The notes below the pieces were generated by a model. It was not told the origin of the DNA, ran no database searches, and saw only the letters and a list, made by a program, of their open reading frames with translations. DNA of 64,000 nucleotides, taken from positions 62,001-126,000 of the forward strand of contig RSEH01000131.1 in the NCBI GenBank assembly GCA_006503475.1, read 5' to 3'. Positions within the stretch are counted from its first letter, which is position 1; each line of letters starts with the position of its first letter. Shown in pieces: positions 1 to 8,994 of the stretch. Made by a program: the position numbers and the translations under genes. Source of the stretch: Stentor roeselii. Its lineage: Eukaryota > Ciliophora > Heterotrichea > Heterotrichida > Stentoridae.

Positions 1-2
1 AG

Positions 3-536
3 CAAGACATTCATAAAATCGAAGGAAAAATCATTGAAAGATATGAAAAAATCTGCAAAATAGTAAAAAATTCTGACCCGGTTAGAAAAACTACTGAAAT
101 TTGTAGGGAGTTTCAAAATGTTGAGAAAAAAATCAAAGATGTTCAGGAAAAACAGCAGAAATGTTATGAAAAAAGTTTGGAATTTTTAAGTCAGATTCAA
201 AAAAAGATTAATGAGTTGGGAATGGAGAATAGAGATGAAAATGGTCCTTTTGCGGAGATGGCTTTGAAATTAAAATATATTCAATTAAAGGCAAAATTTT
301 TAAGAAATTCGATTAACTCTGAAGTTTATAATGAAAGAAGTTCCAAGGCTTTGAGGATTATTAGAGATGAGCTTGAAGGAACTTATGAGGAGTATAATGA
401 TGTTAGGAGATTGCTTAATGAAAGAATTTGCATGTATGAAAATAATGATAGTATTCAAGATCTACTTAAAAGATATTCAATAGTAAAGCAAAGGATATTC
501 AAGAAGAGGCAGGATATTTTAAGCATTTCAAAATAA
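3..536 (+). CDS. C-terminal part of a coiled-coil protein, possibly augmin subunit HAUS4/AUG4 (5' end outside window)
   Basis: The frame is open from the first bases of the window to a TAA, so this is the 3' part of a longer gene, about 177 residues. The protein is almost wholly helical and charged. The block with ALKLKYIQLKAKFLRNSI, then an ALRIIRDEL helix, then a short loop and a final helix with the pattern LLKRYSIVKQRIFKKR resembles the end of augmin subunit 4 (HAUS4/AUG4), which helps nucleate microtubules from existing microtubules. That likeness is one of spacing and hydrophobic pattern recalled from the family, not an alignment. A generic coiled-coil protein is the alternative. The C-terminus is certain; the family name is tentative. 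Confidence 0.55.
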   Translation, partial: QDIHKIEGKIIERYEKICKIVKNSDPVRKTTEICREFQNVEKKIKDVQEKQQKCYEKSLEFLSQIQKKINELGMENRDENGPFAEMALKLKYIQLKAKFLRNSINSEVYNERSSKALRIIRDELEGTYEEYNDVRRLLNERICMYENNDSIQDLLKRYSIVKQRIFKKRQDILSISK

Positions 537-700
537 CTATAAATAGATTTCGTATCTTTTTCTAGGCTATATTATAAGAAAAACACCCCCTGGTAAAGTA
601 TATAATAAATATCCTGAAAATCTCTAAACTTCCAGCTTGAAGTCCCCCAAAACCTCAAACAAAAATATCCAAATCAATAATCAAGCCCCCTTCTCAAGAA

Positions 701-1387
701 ATGCCAAAACGATCCAAAAAGTCCTTAAAACTCGATTCAAATCCCCAAGAAAAATCTTCAAATCCCCAAGAAAAATCTTCAAATCCCCAATCAAAATCTT
801 CAAATCCTCAAGAAAAACCTTCAAAACTATCATTAAACTCAAATCCGATATCACAAACTATATCAAGCGATGATAACTCAAGCGATATCTCAGAAGTTCC
901 AAGCGACTTAGAAGAATACCTCCGAAGCCAAACAAGCATATACCAAGAAAATCCGCCTTTTCCGATCTCTCACCAATCAAGTGAAAACAACTGTTTTATC
1001 TGCAGCTTGCCCCTTAAAAATAAATACGAATTAGAAAGTCACATGCATTTCCACCAACCCTGCAACTTATTCAAATGCATCATGTGTGGAAAGTCCTTCA
1101 AATTCAAGAGTTCCCTTAACAAGCACCTGCGAGACTATCACTCCGAAGAAAAGCTTCGTCGTTATTCACGAAGAAAAACAAGCAAATGGCTGAAATCATT
1201 TTTAAAGTCAAGTCTTTCAGAAGAGTATCTTTTTTACGCAGAGCAAGAAAAGCCGAACATGGTTTTTTTTGAAGACTTATCAAATTTCAGCACTTTTCAT
1301 GAAGAACTTCAGAGAGCATGGGCATCAAGAGAGTTTTACGACGACAATGTTTTGAAATACGAGGAATTCTTCGAAGAACTTAAATAA
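701..1387 (+). CDS. Two-finger C2H2 zinc-finger protein
   Basis: A 228-residue protein. Residues 12-40 are a Ser/Asn/Pro/Gln/Lys repeat of seven residues. Two classical C2H2 fingers follow: C98, C101, H114, H118 and C126, C129, H142, H147, the second with the usual aromatic and leucine spacing (KSFKFKSSLNKHL). The C-terminal third is acidic with no known domain. Paired C2H2 fingers bind DNA or RNA, so a nuclear regulator is likely; the target cannot be inferred. The ATG at 701 is the first in-frame one before the repeat. The stop codon lies only three bases from the stop of the convergent gene at 1391. Confidence 0.8.
   Translation: MPKRSKKSLKLDSNPQEKSSNPQEKSSNPQSKSSNPQEKPSKLSLNSNPISQTISSDDNSSDISEVPSDLEEYLRSQTSIYQENPPFPISHQSSENNCFICSLPLKNKYELESHMHFHQPCNLFKCIMCGKSFKFKSSLNKHLRDYHSEEKLRRYSRRKTSKWLKSFLKSSLSEEYLFYAEQEKPNMVFFEDLSNFSTFHEELQRAWASREFYDDNVLKYEEFFEELK
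737..820 (+). repeat. 21-bp coding tandem repeat, four copies
   Basis: Four head-to-tail copies of a 21-base unit beginning TCAAATCCCCAAG lie inside the zinc-finger gene. They encode a seven-residue unit around SSNPQEK. The first two copies are identical and the last two carry a few changes, so the array probably expanded recently. Confidence 0.85.
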
Positions 1388-1390
1388 TTA

Positions 1391-2587
1391 CTAGTTATAA
1401 AGGCGGTCTCGTAGGAAGTCCTGTTGTCTTTTTTTATACTCGTATAACTCTTCATTCTTTTTCTCGATGTCGCTTGCAAGACGGGTCATTTCTTTGCGAA
1501 GGTTGTTGAGATCAGCAGACCCACTGGAAGTAAGACAAATCAAGTCTTTATAACTACTGCTAAGCCGATCGATTTCTTTTTCACATAAAACAATCTGCTT
1601 TTTAAAGTCCTCTTCACCTTTTTTCCTCTCTGTTTCCTTTAACTGACTCACTTCTCTCACCTTTGGACTTGCACTTCTTCTTTTACTTACCACCTTCACA
1701 GGTGGCTTTTTTTGAAGGGTCTTCGTTTTAATCAAATCGATTTTTTTTAAAGTTTTTTCCTCATTCATTTTATTCATTTCAGTGATTTCCTTTTTTAAAT
1801 GAGAAATTTGCTGACTTTGGTTATGGTTCAAGTCGCGAAGCGACTTGTTTTTCACTTCAAGTTCTTTGATTTTTTGAAGAAATTCCTGATTTTGCGCTGT
1901 AAGTTCAGATTCAACGTTTTGGTAGTTTTTTTGCAAGGAATTTCTCTGAAATTCCGAGTTTTCACGTAAAAAGTTGACCTCACTTTGAAGTCCTGAATTA
2001 ATCCTTTTCTGTTGTTTCAGTTCTTCCTCTGCGAAGTCCTTATCACGAATCGCTTGATCCAAGGCTTTTTGCAATTTCTGCTCAGAAGTCGTTTTACTCG
2101 AGAGACTTTTTTGCAGGTACTCGATTTGCAATGTTAGAGATTCGACGTCGACTGAGAACTGTTCAAAGTTTCTTTTACCTTCAGATTCACTGAATTTGCA
2201 TTGAATGTCTTTGATTTTTAACTGCTCCTCGCATTGAGAAAGCCGCTGCTGAAGTTTTTGTGACTCGGAGGCGTATGCGGAAAGGCGGGTTTGCAGCAAG
2301 GTTTCTCTTTCTTTGCTCATTTGGATCTCGGAGAGAAGACGGGTCTGCCACTTTTCTCGGTCTGAAGAGTATTTTGACTCGGAAGATAACATTTGCTCTT
2401 TGCATTGGTGAAGATCACTTTCGAGGTATTTTATCTTTTCTTGTAAGGCTTTCATTGCTCCGGTTAGAGCACGAGATGAAGCGTCAGTGGGAATGAAGGG
2501 TTTTTGGTTGTAAATCTCGAACTCGTTTATTTCGAAGTCTAACTTGTCGAGGTCGTTGTCGTAGAATTTATGAAGTTCTTCAGTCAT
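1391..2587 (-). CDS. CEP57-like coiled-coil centrosome/basal-body protein
   Basis: A 398-residue protein that is coiled coil from about residue 40 to 275 and again from 310 to 398, with a basic Lys/Arg/Ser/Pro linker at 285-312. The start of the first coil, SSRALTGAMKALQEKIKYLE, closely follows the pattern at the start of the CEP57 centrosome-localisation domain (Ser-x-Ala-hydrophobic, Ala-Leu-Lys-x-Leu-Gln-Glu-Lys-Ile). CEP57 proteins sit at centrosomes or basal bodies and bind microtubules with the C-terminal part, which fits the basic linker and second coil here. The assignment rests mainly on that one motif. A different basal-body coiled-coil protein is possible. Confidence 0.6.
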   Translation of the reverse strand: MTEELHKFYDNDLDKLDFEINEFEIYNQKPFIPTDASSRALTGAMKALQEKIKYLESDLHQCKEQMLSSESKYSSDREKWQTRLLSEIQMSKERETLLQTRLSAYASESQKLQQRLSQCEEQLKIKDIQCKFSESEGKRNFEQFSVDVESLTLQIEYLQKSLSSKTTSEQKLQKALDQAIRDKDFAEEELKQQKRINSGLQSEVNFLRENSEFQRNSLQKNYQNVESELTAQNQEFLQKIKELEVKNKSLRDLNHNQSQQISHLKKEITEMNKMNEEKTLKKIDLIKTKTLQKKPPVKVVSKRRSASPKVREVSQLKETERKKGEEDFKKQIVLCEKEIDRLSSSYKDLICLTSSGSADLNNLRKEMTRLASDIEKKNEELYEYKKRQQDFLRDRLYN

Positions 2588-2772
2588 TTTGTTTATAGTG
2601 ACTTTGATGATATTAATATTGTTCAGAAAGGGAATGTTGAAGAAAAAATTGTTATTGAATTAGGTGAAAAATTGGATGCTTACCTTTTCATAATAATCTT
2701 AATTTTTCTTATAATCTCCAGCATTGCTAATATTTCCAATTGAACTATTTAGAAATCATAATAAACAAACAT

Positions 2773-4659
2773 ATGCAAAAATACTTCATTTTGCATTTCT
2801 GCCTAGTGGTAATTTATTTATATTTCCTGACGTACAGTTTAACAAGAATAGTACTTCACTGGAAAGACGGTAGAGAAAAAGTGATAACATCAAGTGGAAG
2901 ATTAACAGTAAAAATCGCGAGTACAGTATCCTGTGCCTTCCTTCAATTCGCCCACATAGCAGACTACATGCCTTCAAAGTACTCATATGAGAACTTAGTA
3001 ATCCGTTCTCTTTACTTCTCCATCTGTGGACTGACCTGGCTGTTCAGTTCAGTTTTGGTTTACTTTGACTACTCACGGCGCCTTCCTTCTGAATGGCGTG
3101 GCCAAAGAAGCTTTTGGGTCCTGGGCGTTTTGAGCAACTCACTTCTACTGGCCTTTAACCTTGTCTTTGAAATGTACGACTTTTCAAAGAAGTCAATGTT
3201 TCAATTCGACCTGATCCAAATCGCGGCTTATGTCTTGACGATTCTTTTATGCATTCTTCTTACTTTCTACGCAGTCTTCCTTCCTAATGACTTTTCAATG
3301 ATTTCACCGGACTTATACACAAAACTAAAAAAATCGACTTACTTAGATGAAACAAAATCAGAAAGTCAACAAGGCATAAAAATAAAAACTTCGATTATAG
3401 GATATAAAGTAAAAGAAGTGAAAAATGCAAGAATTGTTTATTTCACTATTTTTGTTAATCATAGTTCTCAGTCTTTTAACATCTCTCGGACTTTAGCTGA
3501 CTTCGAAGCACTGGACCTGGCCTTACGTCAAAAGTTCTCAAAAATTGAATTTCCCAATCTTTCATTCCCTGACTTTTCCGCTGAGGACCTCAGGAAAGTT
3601 GCAGCTGAAACTCGAGTAGTTATTCTAAACTCTTATCTTTCTGAACTATGTGTTCAAGAATTTATCACCCCTGACCTTTTGAATTTTTTACAAATTGAAG
3701 GACATGCGAGAGACTTGATTGAATATCGTAATTCGATTGGACTTGAAGAGAAACTTGCTTTGACAGAAGAAGTGATTCGTTCAGAGTCATCGATTTCTCC
3801 TTATTTTAACCCGAGTAAGATAATGACAGCTCCAGAAGAAAACAAGCAACATCATAACTTCCAGTCCATTATTTCCGTCAGTATTCCAACCTGCAGGGTG
3901 GAAGAAAGCGAGTCAATCGAATATTTCATAAAAACCAAGGTGATTTCCCTTAACATAAAAAAAATAAAACCAAGTAAATACAAAGAAATCTGTGAAATCC
4001 ACAAAAACATCAGAAAAAGTGTAAGTCCCGCGAAAGTTCATCATTTTCCAAGCAGAAACTATTCAAAAAGTCTAAAAAAAAATGACAAAGAAGCTGATGA
4101 ACAACGTAAAAAACAAGTCGAGTATTATTTTTCAGTTCTTTTAAACGACCCGGCTTATATCTGTGAAGAAATCTTGGAATTCTTCGGATTTGGCTTTAGT
4201 CCAAGCGACCTCTACCCTGGAATCCCCAGGTTTTCATATCGTCTGCTAGAAGGAGGCGAGTGGCAAGGCGAGTTAAGCGACGATTCAAGTCACTTCATCA
4301 GTTTTTCATTCATGATCAGCAAGTCTCGCGAAGCGAAAGATCAAAAAGGTAAAAGCCTTGAAGTTCCTTGGAAAATTTCAAAACGTTATCGAGAGTTCGA
4401 CGCTTTTCATTCAAAACTCGTAAGTCGACATTCAAGTCCTCATCTTAGACACTTTTTAATGTCAACTGGAAAAGGATTCAGTGAAGTCCCTGCCTTGCCA
4501 GTCCTTCCATCAAAAACAATCTCTCCTCCAAGTACCTTACAAGAAATAAATGAGAGAAGAAGGCAACTTTTTTGTTACTTGAGTGACTTGTTGAACCATC
4601 CAGAAGTGACTTGTTGTTACTGGTTTCGAGAGTTTATCGAAGATAAGCAGTTTGAGTAA
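2773..4659 (+). CDS. Multi-pass membrane protein with tandem PX domains
   Basis: A 628-residue protein. Residues 1-180 hold about five hydrophobic helices, arranged like the TMD0 region of MRP-type ABC transporters, but no ABC domain follows. Residues about 200-310 form a PX domain (SRTLADFEALDLALRQKFS, then FPNLSFP). Residues about 370-420 look like a weaker PX copy. Residues about 480-625 form a second clear PX domain with the RYREFDAFHSKL core and a proline-rich loop. PX domains bind phosphoinositides, so the protein is probably an endomembrane component with several lipid-reading modules. The ATG at 2773 is the first in frame after upstream TTG codons. The TAA is four bases from the next ATG. 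Confidence 0.8.
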   Translation: MQKYFILHFCLVVIYLYFLTYSLTRIVLHWKDGREKVITSSGRLTVKIASTVSCAFLQFAHIADYMPSKYSYENLVIRSLYFSICGLTWLFSSVLVYFDYSRRLPSEWRGQRSFWVLGVLSNSLLLAFNLVFEMYDFSKKSMFQFDLIQIAAYVLTILLCILLTFYAVFLPNDFSMISPDLYTKLKKSTYLDETKSESQQGIKIKTSIIGYKVKEVKNARIVYFTIFVNHSSQSFNISRTLADFEALDLALRQKFSKIEFPNLSFPDFSAEDLRKVAAETRVVILNSYLSELCVQEFITPDLLNFLQIEGHARDLIEYRNSIGLEEKLALTEEVIRSESSISPYFNPSKIMTAPEENKQHHNFQSIISVSIPTCRVEESESIEYFIKTKVISLNIKKIKPSKYKEICEIHKNIRKSVSPAKVHHFPSRNYSKSLKKNDKEADEQRKKQVEYYFSVLLNDPAYICEEILEFFGFGFSPSDLYPGIPRFSYRLLEGGEWQGELSDDSSHFISFSFMISKSREAKDQKGKSLEVPWKISKRYREFDAFHSKLVSRHSSPHLRHFLMSTGKGFSEVPALPVLPSKTISPPSTLQEINERRRQLFCYLSDLLNHPEVTCCYWFREFIEDKQFE

Positions 4660-4663
4660 TAAA

Positions 4664-5374
4664 ATGGTCGATGGGGATGATGAGTACTTCAATGACCTTA
4701 ATTTTCTTTTCTTGAGCAACCCGAGGAACTTTATTCAAACCCGACAGTTGGTCGTTCCTTACTTTCAAAACTACCTTCCTCAAAAACGTCTTAACAAGGA
4801 ACTTATCACTGGATTTCCTTTAGACCTATTTGAATCTCCTCCGAATCCTCAGTTTTTATGTCAGGTTTGTCAAATGGTCGTGAAAAAACCTGTTGAATGC
4901 AGCTTTTGTGGAAAACTTCATTGTGAGATGTGTGTGAAAAATCCTGAAACTTTCACTTCTGGAAAATTTCAATGTCAGAATTGTGGAAAAGAAGGAAAAA
5001 TCGTTCCGCCTAGTAAGGTGCTTGTTAAAATGATTTGTGAAATGAAAGTAAGATGCAGGTTTTTTGAGAGTGGATGCTCGGGATTTTTTAAGATTTCGGA
5101 TTGTCCAAGACATGAATTGACTTGCTTGTTTCGACAGGTCAGATGTGCTAATCATCAGTTTTGTGAAAATATTGGAATACTTAAGGATTTCTTTGAAAGT
5201 GAATTGAGGAGTCATAGTTCTGTCGTTAGACCGAAAAGTTTTAGCTGCTCTAAAGAATGCAGCTTGATGGTCTGCTTTAAGAGAATGATACAGGAGAATA
5301 ATTTACAGAGTGCCTTGGAAGAGTATTTTAAATTGTTGAGGAGCGTGGAGGATAGTAAGGAAATTAAGATTTAA
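4664..5374 (+). CDS. RING-type protein with TRAF-like zinc region
   Basis: A 236-residue protein. After about 65 residues without a known domain comes a RING-like cluster: CQVC, CSFCGKLHCEMC and CQNC pairs. A second cysteine/histidine region (CRFFESGC, CPRHELTC, CANHQFC) has the spacing of TRAF-type fingers, which often follow RING domains in ubiquitin ligases of the TRAF/SIAH kind. An E3 ubiquitin-ligase role is therefore likely; substrates cannot be guessed. The ATG lies four bases after the stop of the PX gene and in another frame, so it is not a continuation of that protein. Its promoter must overlap the end of the upstream gene unless the two are co-transcribed. Confidence 0.8.
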   Translation: MVDGDDEYFNDLNFLFLSNPRNFIQTRQLVVPYFQNYLPQKRLNKELITGFPLDLFESPPNPQFLCQVCQMVVKKPVECSFCGKLHCEMCVKNPETFTSGKFQCQNCGKEGKIVPPSKVLVKMICEMKVRCRFFESGCSGFFKISDCPRHELTCLFRQVRCANHQFCENIGILKDFFESELRSHSSVVRPKSFSCSKECSLMVCFKRMIQENNLQSALEEYFKLLRSVEDSKEIKI

Positions 5375-5384
5375 GTAATAATAA

Positions 5385-6676
5385 ATGCTATATCTTCTCA
5401 TCATCTGCACATCCGCTCTAATAAAAATCAAGCTAGAACTAATATCTTCAGACCACAAGCTCTTAAATAACTCCACAGTAAAGCTTGAAAACTACAAAAA
5501 CGTATTCATAAATAGTCTCAATACCGAGGAAGTATCTGGATGGGAACTCCAGCCTCAGAATTCAAAGTGATTTTCGACACAGGTTCATCAGTAATCCCTA
5601 TTCAGTGGTTATGGATTCCAGGTCCCAACTGTAAATGCCACAAGTCTCCAAACAGATTAGAAATCTCACAGTCATCAACCTACCTAAACCTAAACATATC
5701 CCGAACACTTCACTACAACAAAGGCCGGGTCGAAGGAAGTGTCTGCCAAGAGTCAGTCTCTCTGAACACAAAAGACTCAGTAAAAGACCAGAAGTTCATA
5801 TTAGCCAATGCAGATAAAGGTTTCGAAAACCTAGTTTCAGACGGGATTCTCGTATAAGACATCTAGGGAATGGCTTTTCCTTCATTATCAGATAAACACT
5901 CTACCTTTATCATGAACTTAAAAGAGCAGGGAATAATCCCAAAGGCCATGTTTTCAGTCAAACTTTCGGACATCGGCGACACTGACCACGGCTCAAGGAT
6001 TGTGATTGGAGGACTTGATGAGAATTATCAAAATGACGAAATCAGATATGTTGAAATTTATGCTCAGACCGGCTTCTGGCTCGTCGCTCTCAAAAATGTC
6101 TGGGTTGGCGAGTCGAGAATTGAAAAAAGTTCAATTGCTGCTATTATTGACACTGGAACTAGCTTCATCTTATCACCGAATGACGAAGTTGTTGAAGTCA
6201 TGTTTTGGATTTCTAAATTTGGCAGCTGTGCCTTGATTTTTGATGAACTTGTTTGTCAGTGCAAAAGTGATAATTGGAATATTGAGTTTCCGGTTCTTAA
6301 GTTTCAAATTGGAGATTATTTTTTCATTATTAGGCCTGAATCTTACTTTAAGAGGGAAAATTTTGAATGTAGCTTGCTGATTAAAAGTCTTGGAAGGAAG
6401 GATTTTTGGATTTTAGGAGATGTTTTTTTGAGGAATTTTTATACGATTTTTGATATGGAAAATAAAAGGATTGGATTTTTGAAGTGATTGAAATTTAGGA
6501 ATGAAATAATGGAAAAACCGGAGGAAAATAGATATGAATGGGTTTTTTATATGTCGATTGGAGTTGGGCTGATATTGGTCAGCATTGTTTCTATTTTTTT
6601 TATTGCTAGGTATATGAGAGGGAGTAAAGATAATGTGCATATTCGACTTAATGAGAAATTGTTGGTTAATACTTAA
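5385..6676 (+). CDS. Membrane-anchored pepsin-like aspartic protease (family A1), five exons
   Basis: A 410-residue protein after removal of introns at 5502-5515, 5591-5605, 5852-5866 and 6484-6498. It starts with a signal peptide (MLYLLIICTSALI). Joining exon 1 to exon 2 gives NSQYRGSIWMGTPASEF, the standard entry to a pepsin fold. The catalytic aspartates are D60 in FDTGSS and D241 in IIDTGTS, and WLWIPGPNC and SDGILGMAFPSLSD are other family landmarks. The last exon adds a single transmembrane helix (about residues 365-392) and a short basic tail, so the enzyme is a type I membrane protein of the secretory or phagosomal route, laid out like BACE. All four splices restore conserved motifs. 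The ATG follows TAATAATAA directly. Confidence 0.9.
5502..5515 (+). other. Intron 1 of the aspartic protease, 14 nt
   Basis: GTATTCATAAATAG. Removing exactly 14 bases is needed to pass from the signal-peptide frame to the catalytic frame, and it rebuilds a textbook pepsin motif. It has GT, AG and an A six bases from the end like the 15-nt introns. Confidence 0.75.
5591..5605 (+). other. Intron 2 of the aspartic protease, 15 nt
   Basis: GTAATCCCTATTCAG. It has no stop and keeps the frame, so it would be translated if retained. Its removal joins FDTGSS to WLWIPGPNC as in pepsins. Confidence 0.85.
5852..5866 (+). other. Intron 3 of the aspartic protease, 15 nt
   Basis: GTATAAGACATCTAG. It contains an in-frame TAA. 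Removal gives DGILGMAFPSLSD. Confidence 0.9.
6484..6498 (+). other. Intron 4 of the aspartic protease, 15 nt
   Basis: GTGATTGAAATTTAG. It carries the TGA that would otherwise end the protease before its membrane anchor. Retention would give a soluble form. Confidence 0.8.
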
Positions 6677-6753
6677 TAGGAAGTAATTATATATCTGTTA
6701 TAACAACCTATCCATCTATCTAAAAATTCAAGAATTCATCAATCCTTACACCA

Positions 6754-8994
6754 TTACTCAGCTAAGCTACTTACTATCAACTTCATCATATTTTCCCTCA
6801 ACGACTGAGACCCTGATCGTACTTCAAGTTCAACTTCCTGATCCTTCCTCTTAACCTTAACAAGTGCAAAAACAAGTTCCTTCATACAAGCGACCGTCAA
6901 ATACTCCCGCGATGCCAAAGCACAAATTTTCTCACAATCAAAAACCAAAACATTCGGTCCCATTTTCAGAAGTTTCGGCAGATAATTTTTTCCATTTTTA
7001 AACTGAAAAATACTAGTTTCACTAGCAAACAGTAAATCTTCCCATTCTTGCCAAATTTTTTCAGGTGACTCAGAAAAAGGACTTGCAAACTGGTAAAGAT
7101 TAATAGGAAGTTTTAAGTTCACAGCAAAAAATGTATTTTCTTGAGTGCAGGAGACTGTTAGTGTTGGGAAGACGGGAGAAAATAGCTTGAGACTGGCTTG
7201 AATGAAGAAAAATATCTGGCTTCCTACTTGGATCAGTGGAAATGATGAGTTGTCAAGGATTAGAGAGTAACTCTCTGATGAGACCTCAAGTTTTATGTCT
7301 TCGATTGGAATGTTTGAACGGTTTCCCAGGTAACAGACTAACTTCACGCTTGGAGATTCGTGCTTTATCTGGAAACCTATTTGGAATAAGGTGCTGTCGT
7401 AAAGTATGGCCATTTCTTCACACATTATGAACTTGAAAAATGAATCGTTGTCTGCTACTGGGGATTTTATTGGAATCATTTTTTGAGAGGTTCTCGGGGA
7501 AAAAAAAACTTCTAAGGATTCTGTTGGGTTGCTTGATGAGGGTGGGTTTTTAGATGGTTCTGACTTTTTTAAAGTGTGAAACTCTTCACACTCCTTTTCT
7601 TTCGACAAAAGCAATTCTTTAGTTTTCAAAAATGATTCCTGCAAAGTTTGATAATTTTGATTAACAACCATTAATTGTTGATTAAGTTTCATAATAATAT
7701 CATCTTTTTCCTTAATAACAACCTGCAGTTTTTCGATTTCCGAGTCGTTTTTCTTTTCCACAGGAGCAAACTGAAAAGGTACTAATCCATTATTACTTTC
7801 AAACGGTGAAGAAACTCCAGGAAAAACAGGTCCAGTATTATACCCGGCCTTCAAGGGAGGACTTGAAATAGGTTCAATATCAAGATTTAAAATATCATCA
7901 AAAATATTGAAAGTTTGTTTTTCCGGTTCTCTCTTCAAATTTTTCTCAACAACTCCAGGGAATTCCTGCTTATCCTCTTCAACCCCTGAGATTTTTCCAG
8001 TAACAACACCTAAATTATCATTTTTTTTCAAATCAATTTCAACCCTTCCCTGATTTTTTTTTTCTAACTTAACATTAGAAAAACTTTCACTTTTTTTTAA
8101 ATCATGTTCAAACTTAGGCTGTGGTCTTGCCTCAGTCTTGACAGGCATGGTACTAAACAAGCTTGCCCTACTTTTCTTATTATCCGTGACCCTATTAATC
8201 CTCTCCGATATATCCAAAGTCCTTGTGATTCCAATCTGATCATCTTTATTCAAAACCCTATTCAAAACTTCATCAAGACCTCCTTTCAAAGCAGAAACAT
8301 TCGCAATTAACTCTCTTCCAGTTTCACTATCTTGAGGATTTTCCATCTCTTCAATAATAACAAGTAAATTTTCCAAATAATCTAAAGTTTCCTTGTCAGT
8401 CTTCTCAGGTCTCGGCGTCGAGACTTTTTGAGAAGGCTCCACAGGTCGACTCTGTTGTTTTCGAGCAGTTTCAACAGGCCTGGTTGGTTCAGAGTGAAAA
8501 CTAGGCCGGCTTTGAATGGGTGGAAAGCTGACTTTCACCCTTAACTGCGAGTAAATCGTTCCATAAAACGTCGGCTGCCCTCCGGCGCCTTTGCCGAAGT
8601 TCTGAGCCCAGATCTGAATGTAAGTCAAAAGTTTTTGAATGAAAAGCTCAGAATTTTTCAGGTTCTCTGAAGACTTGTTGGAGTCTCGAAAGACTTCGAG
8701 AGACTTTTTAGAGGCAAGGATGCTTAAACGTTCTAAGATCTTTTCTTGTGCGTAGTTTAGAAAAGCTGGAATTTTTTGCATGATGCACTCGTGAAATAGG
8801 TCTAAGAGGAAGACTTTTTGCTGTGGGGAAACTCTTCGGTCTTTGATTAGTTTTTTTATTTGGGAAATCACTTCTTTTACTACTTTCATCTCACCTGGTT
8901 TTAGCATTTCTTTTAGGTGAGGGAGAATTTCTTGGTAGGATTGTAATGACTTGCTACTTTGAGTTACCAGGTCTCCTGGCTTTGCTGTCATCAT
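6754..8994 (-). CDS. GGA-like adaptor with helical N-terminal domain and alpha-adaptin-type appendage
   Basis: A 746-residue protein. Residues about 15-130 are a helical domain (LKPGEMKVVKEVISQIKK, then a long helix with ALASKKS-like end) that recalls VHS/ENTH or ARM-type domains. Residues 160-430 are a polar linker with Pro, Glu and Lys, and 425-480 a coiled coil. Residues about 520-746 match an adaptin appendage: a beta-sandwich part, then NLKLPINLYQFASPF and KIWQEWEDL, which mirror the sandwich-platform junction of the AP-2 alpha ear. Such ears bind accessory proteins of clathrin coats. The overall order, helical cargo domain plus hinge plus ear, resembles GGA proteins, but the ear is of the larger two-lobed type. 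The N-terminal domain assignment is an inference. Confidence 0.7.
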   Translation of the reverse strand: MMTAKPGDLVTQSSKSLQSYQEILPHLKEMLKPGEMKVVKEVISQIKKLIKDRRVSPQQKVFLLDLFHECIMQKIPAFLNYAQEKILERLSILASKKSLEVFRDSNKSSENLKNSELFIQKLLTYIQIWAQNFGKGAGGQPTFYGTIYSQLRVKVSFPPIQSRPSFHSEPTRPVETARKQQSRPVEPSQKVSTPRPEKTDKETLDYLENLLVIIEEMENPQDSETGRELIANVSALKGGLDEVLNRVLNKDDQIGITRTLDISERINRVTDNKKSRASLFSTMPVKTEARPQPKFEHDLKKSESFSNVKLEKKNQGRVEIDLKKNDNLGVVTGKISGVEEDKQEFPGVVEKNLKREPEKQTFNIFDDILNLDIEPISSPPLKAGYNTGPVFPGVSSPFESNNGLVPFQFAPVEKKNDSEIEKLQVVIKEKDDIIMKLNQQLMVVNQNYQTLQESFLKTKELLLSKEKECEEFHTLKKSEPSKNPPSSSNPTESLEVFFSPRTSQKMIPIKSPVADNDSFFKFIMCEEMAILYDSTLFQIGFQIKHESPSVKLVCYLGNRSNIPIEDIKLEVSSESYSLILDNSSFPLIQVGSQIFFFIQASLKLFSPVFPTLTVSCTQENTFFAVNLKLPINLYQFASPFSESPEKIWQEWEDLLFASETSIFQFKNGKNYLPKLLKMGPNVLVFDCEKICALASREYLTVACMKELVFALVKVKRKDQEVELEVRSGSQSLRENMMKLIVSSLAE

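Noticed and set aside
5540-5857. ATG at 5540 as the true start of the aspartic protease
   Set aside because: It would cut off the signal peptide and the first conserved strand, which lie in frame after removal of the 14-nt intron.
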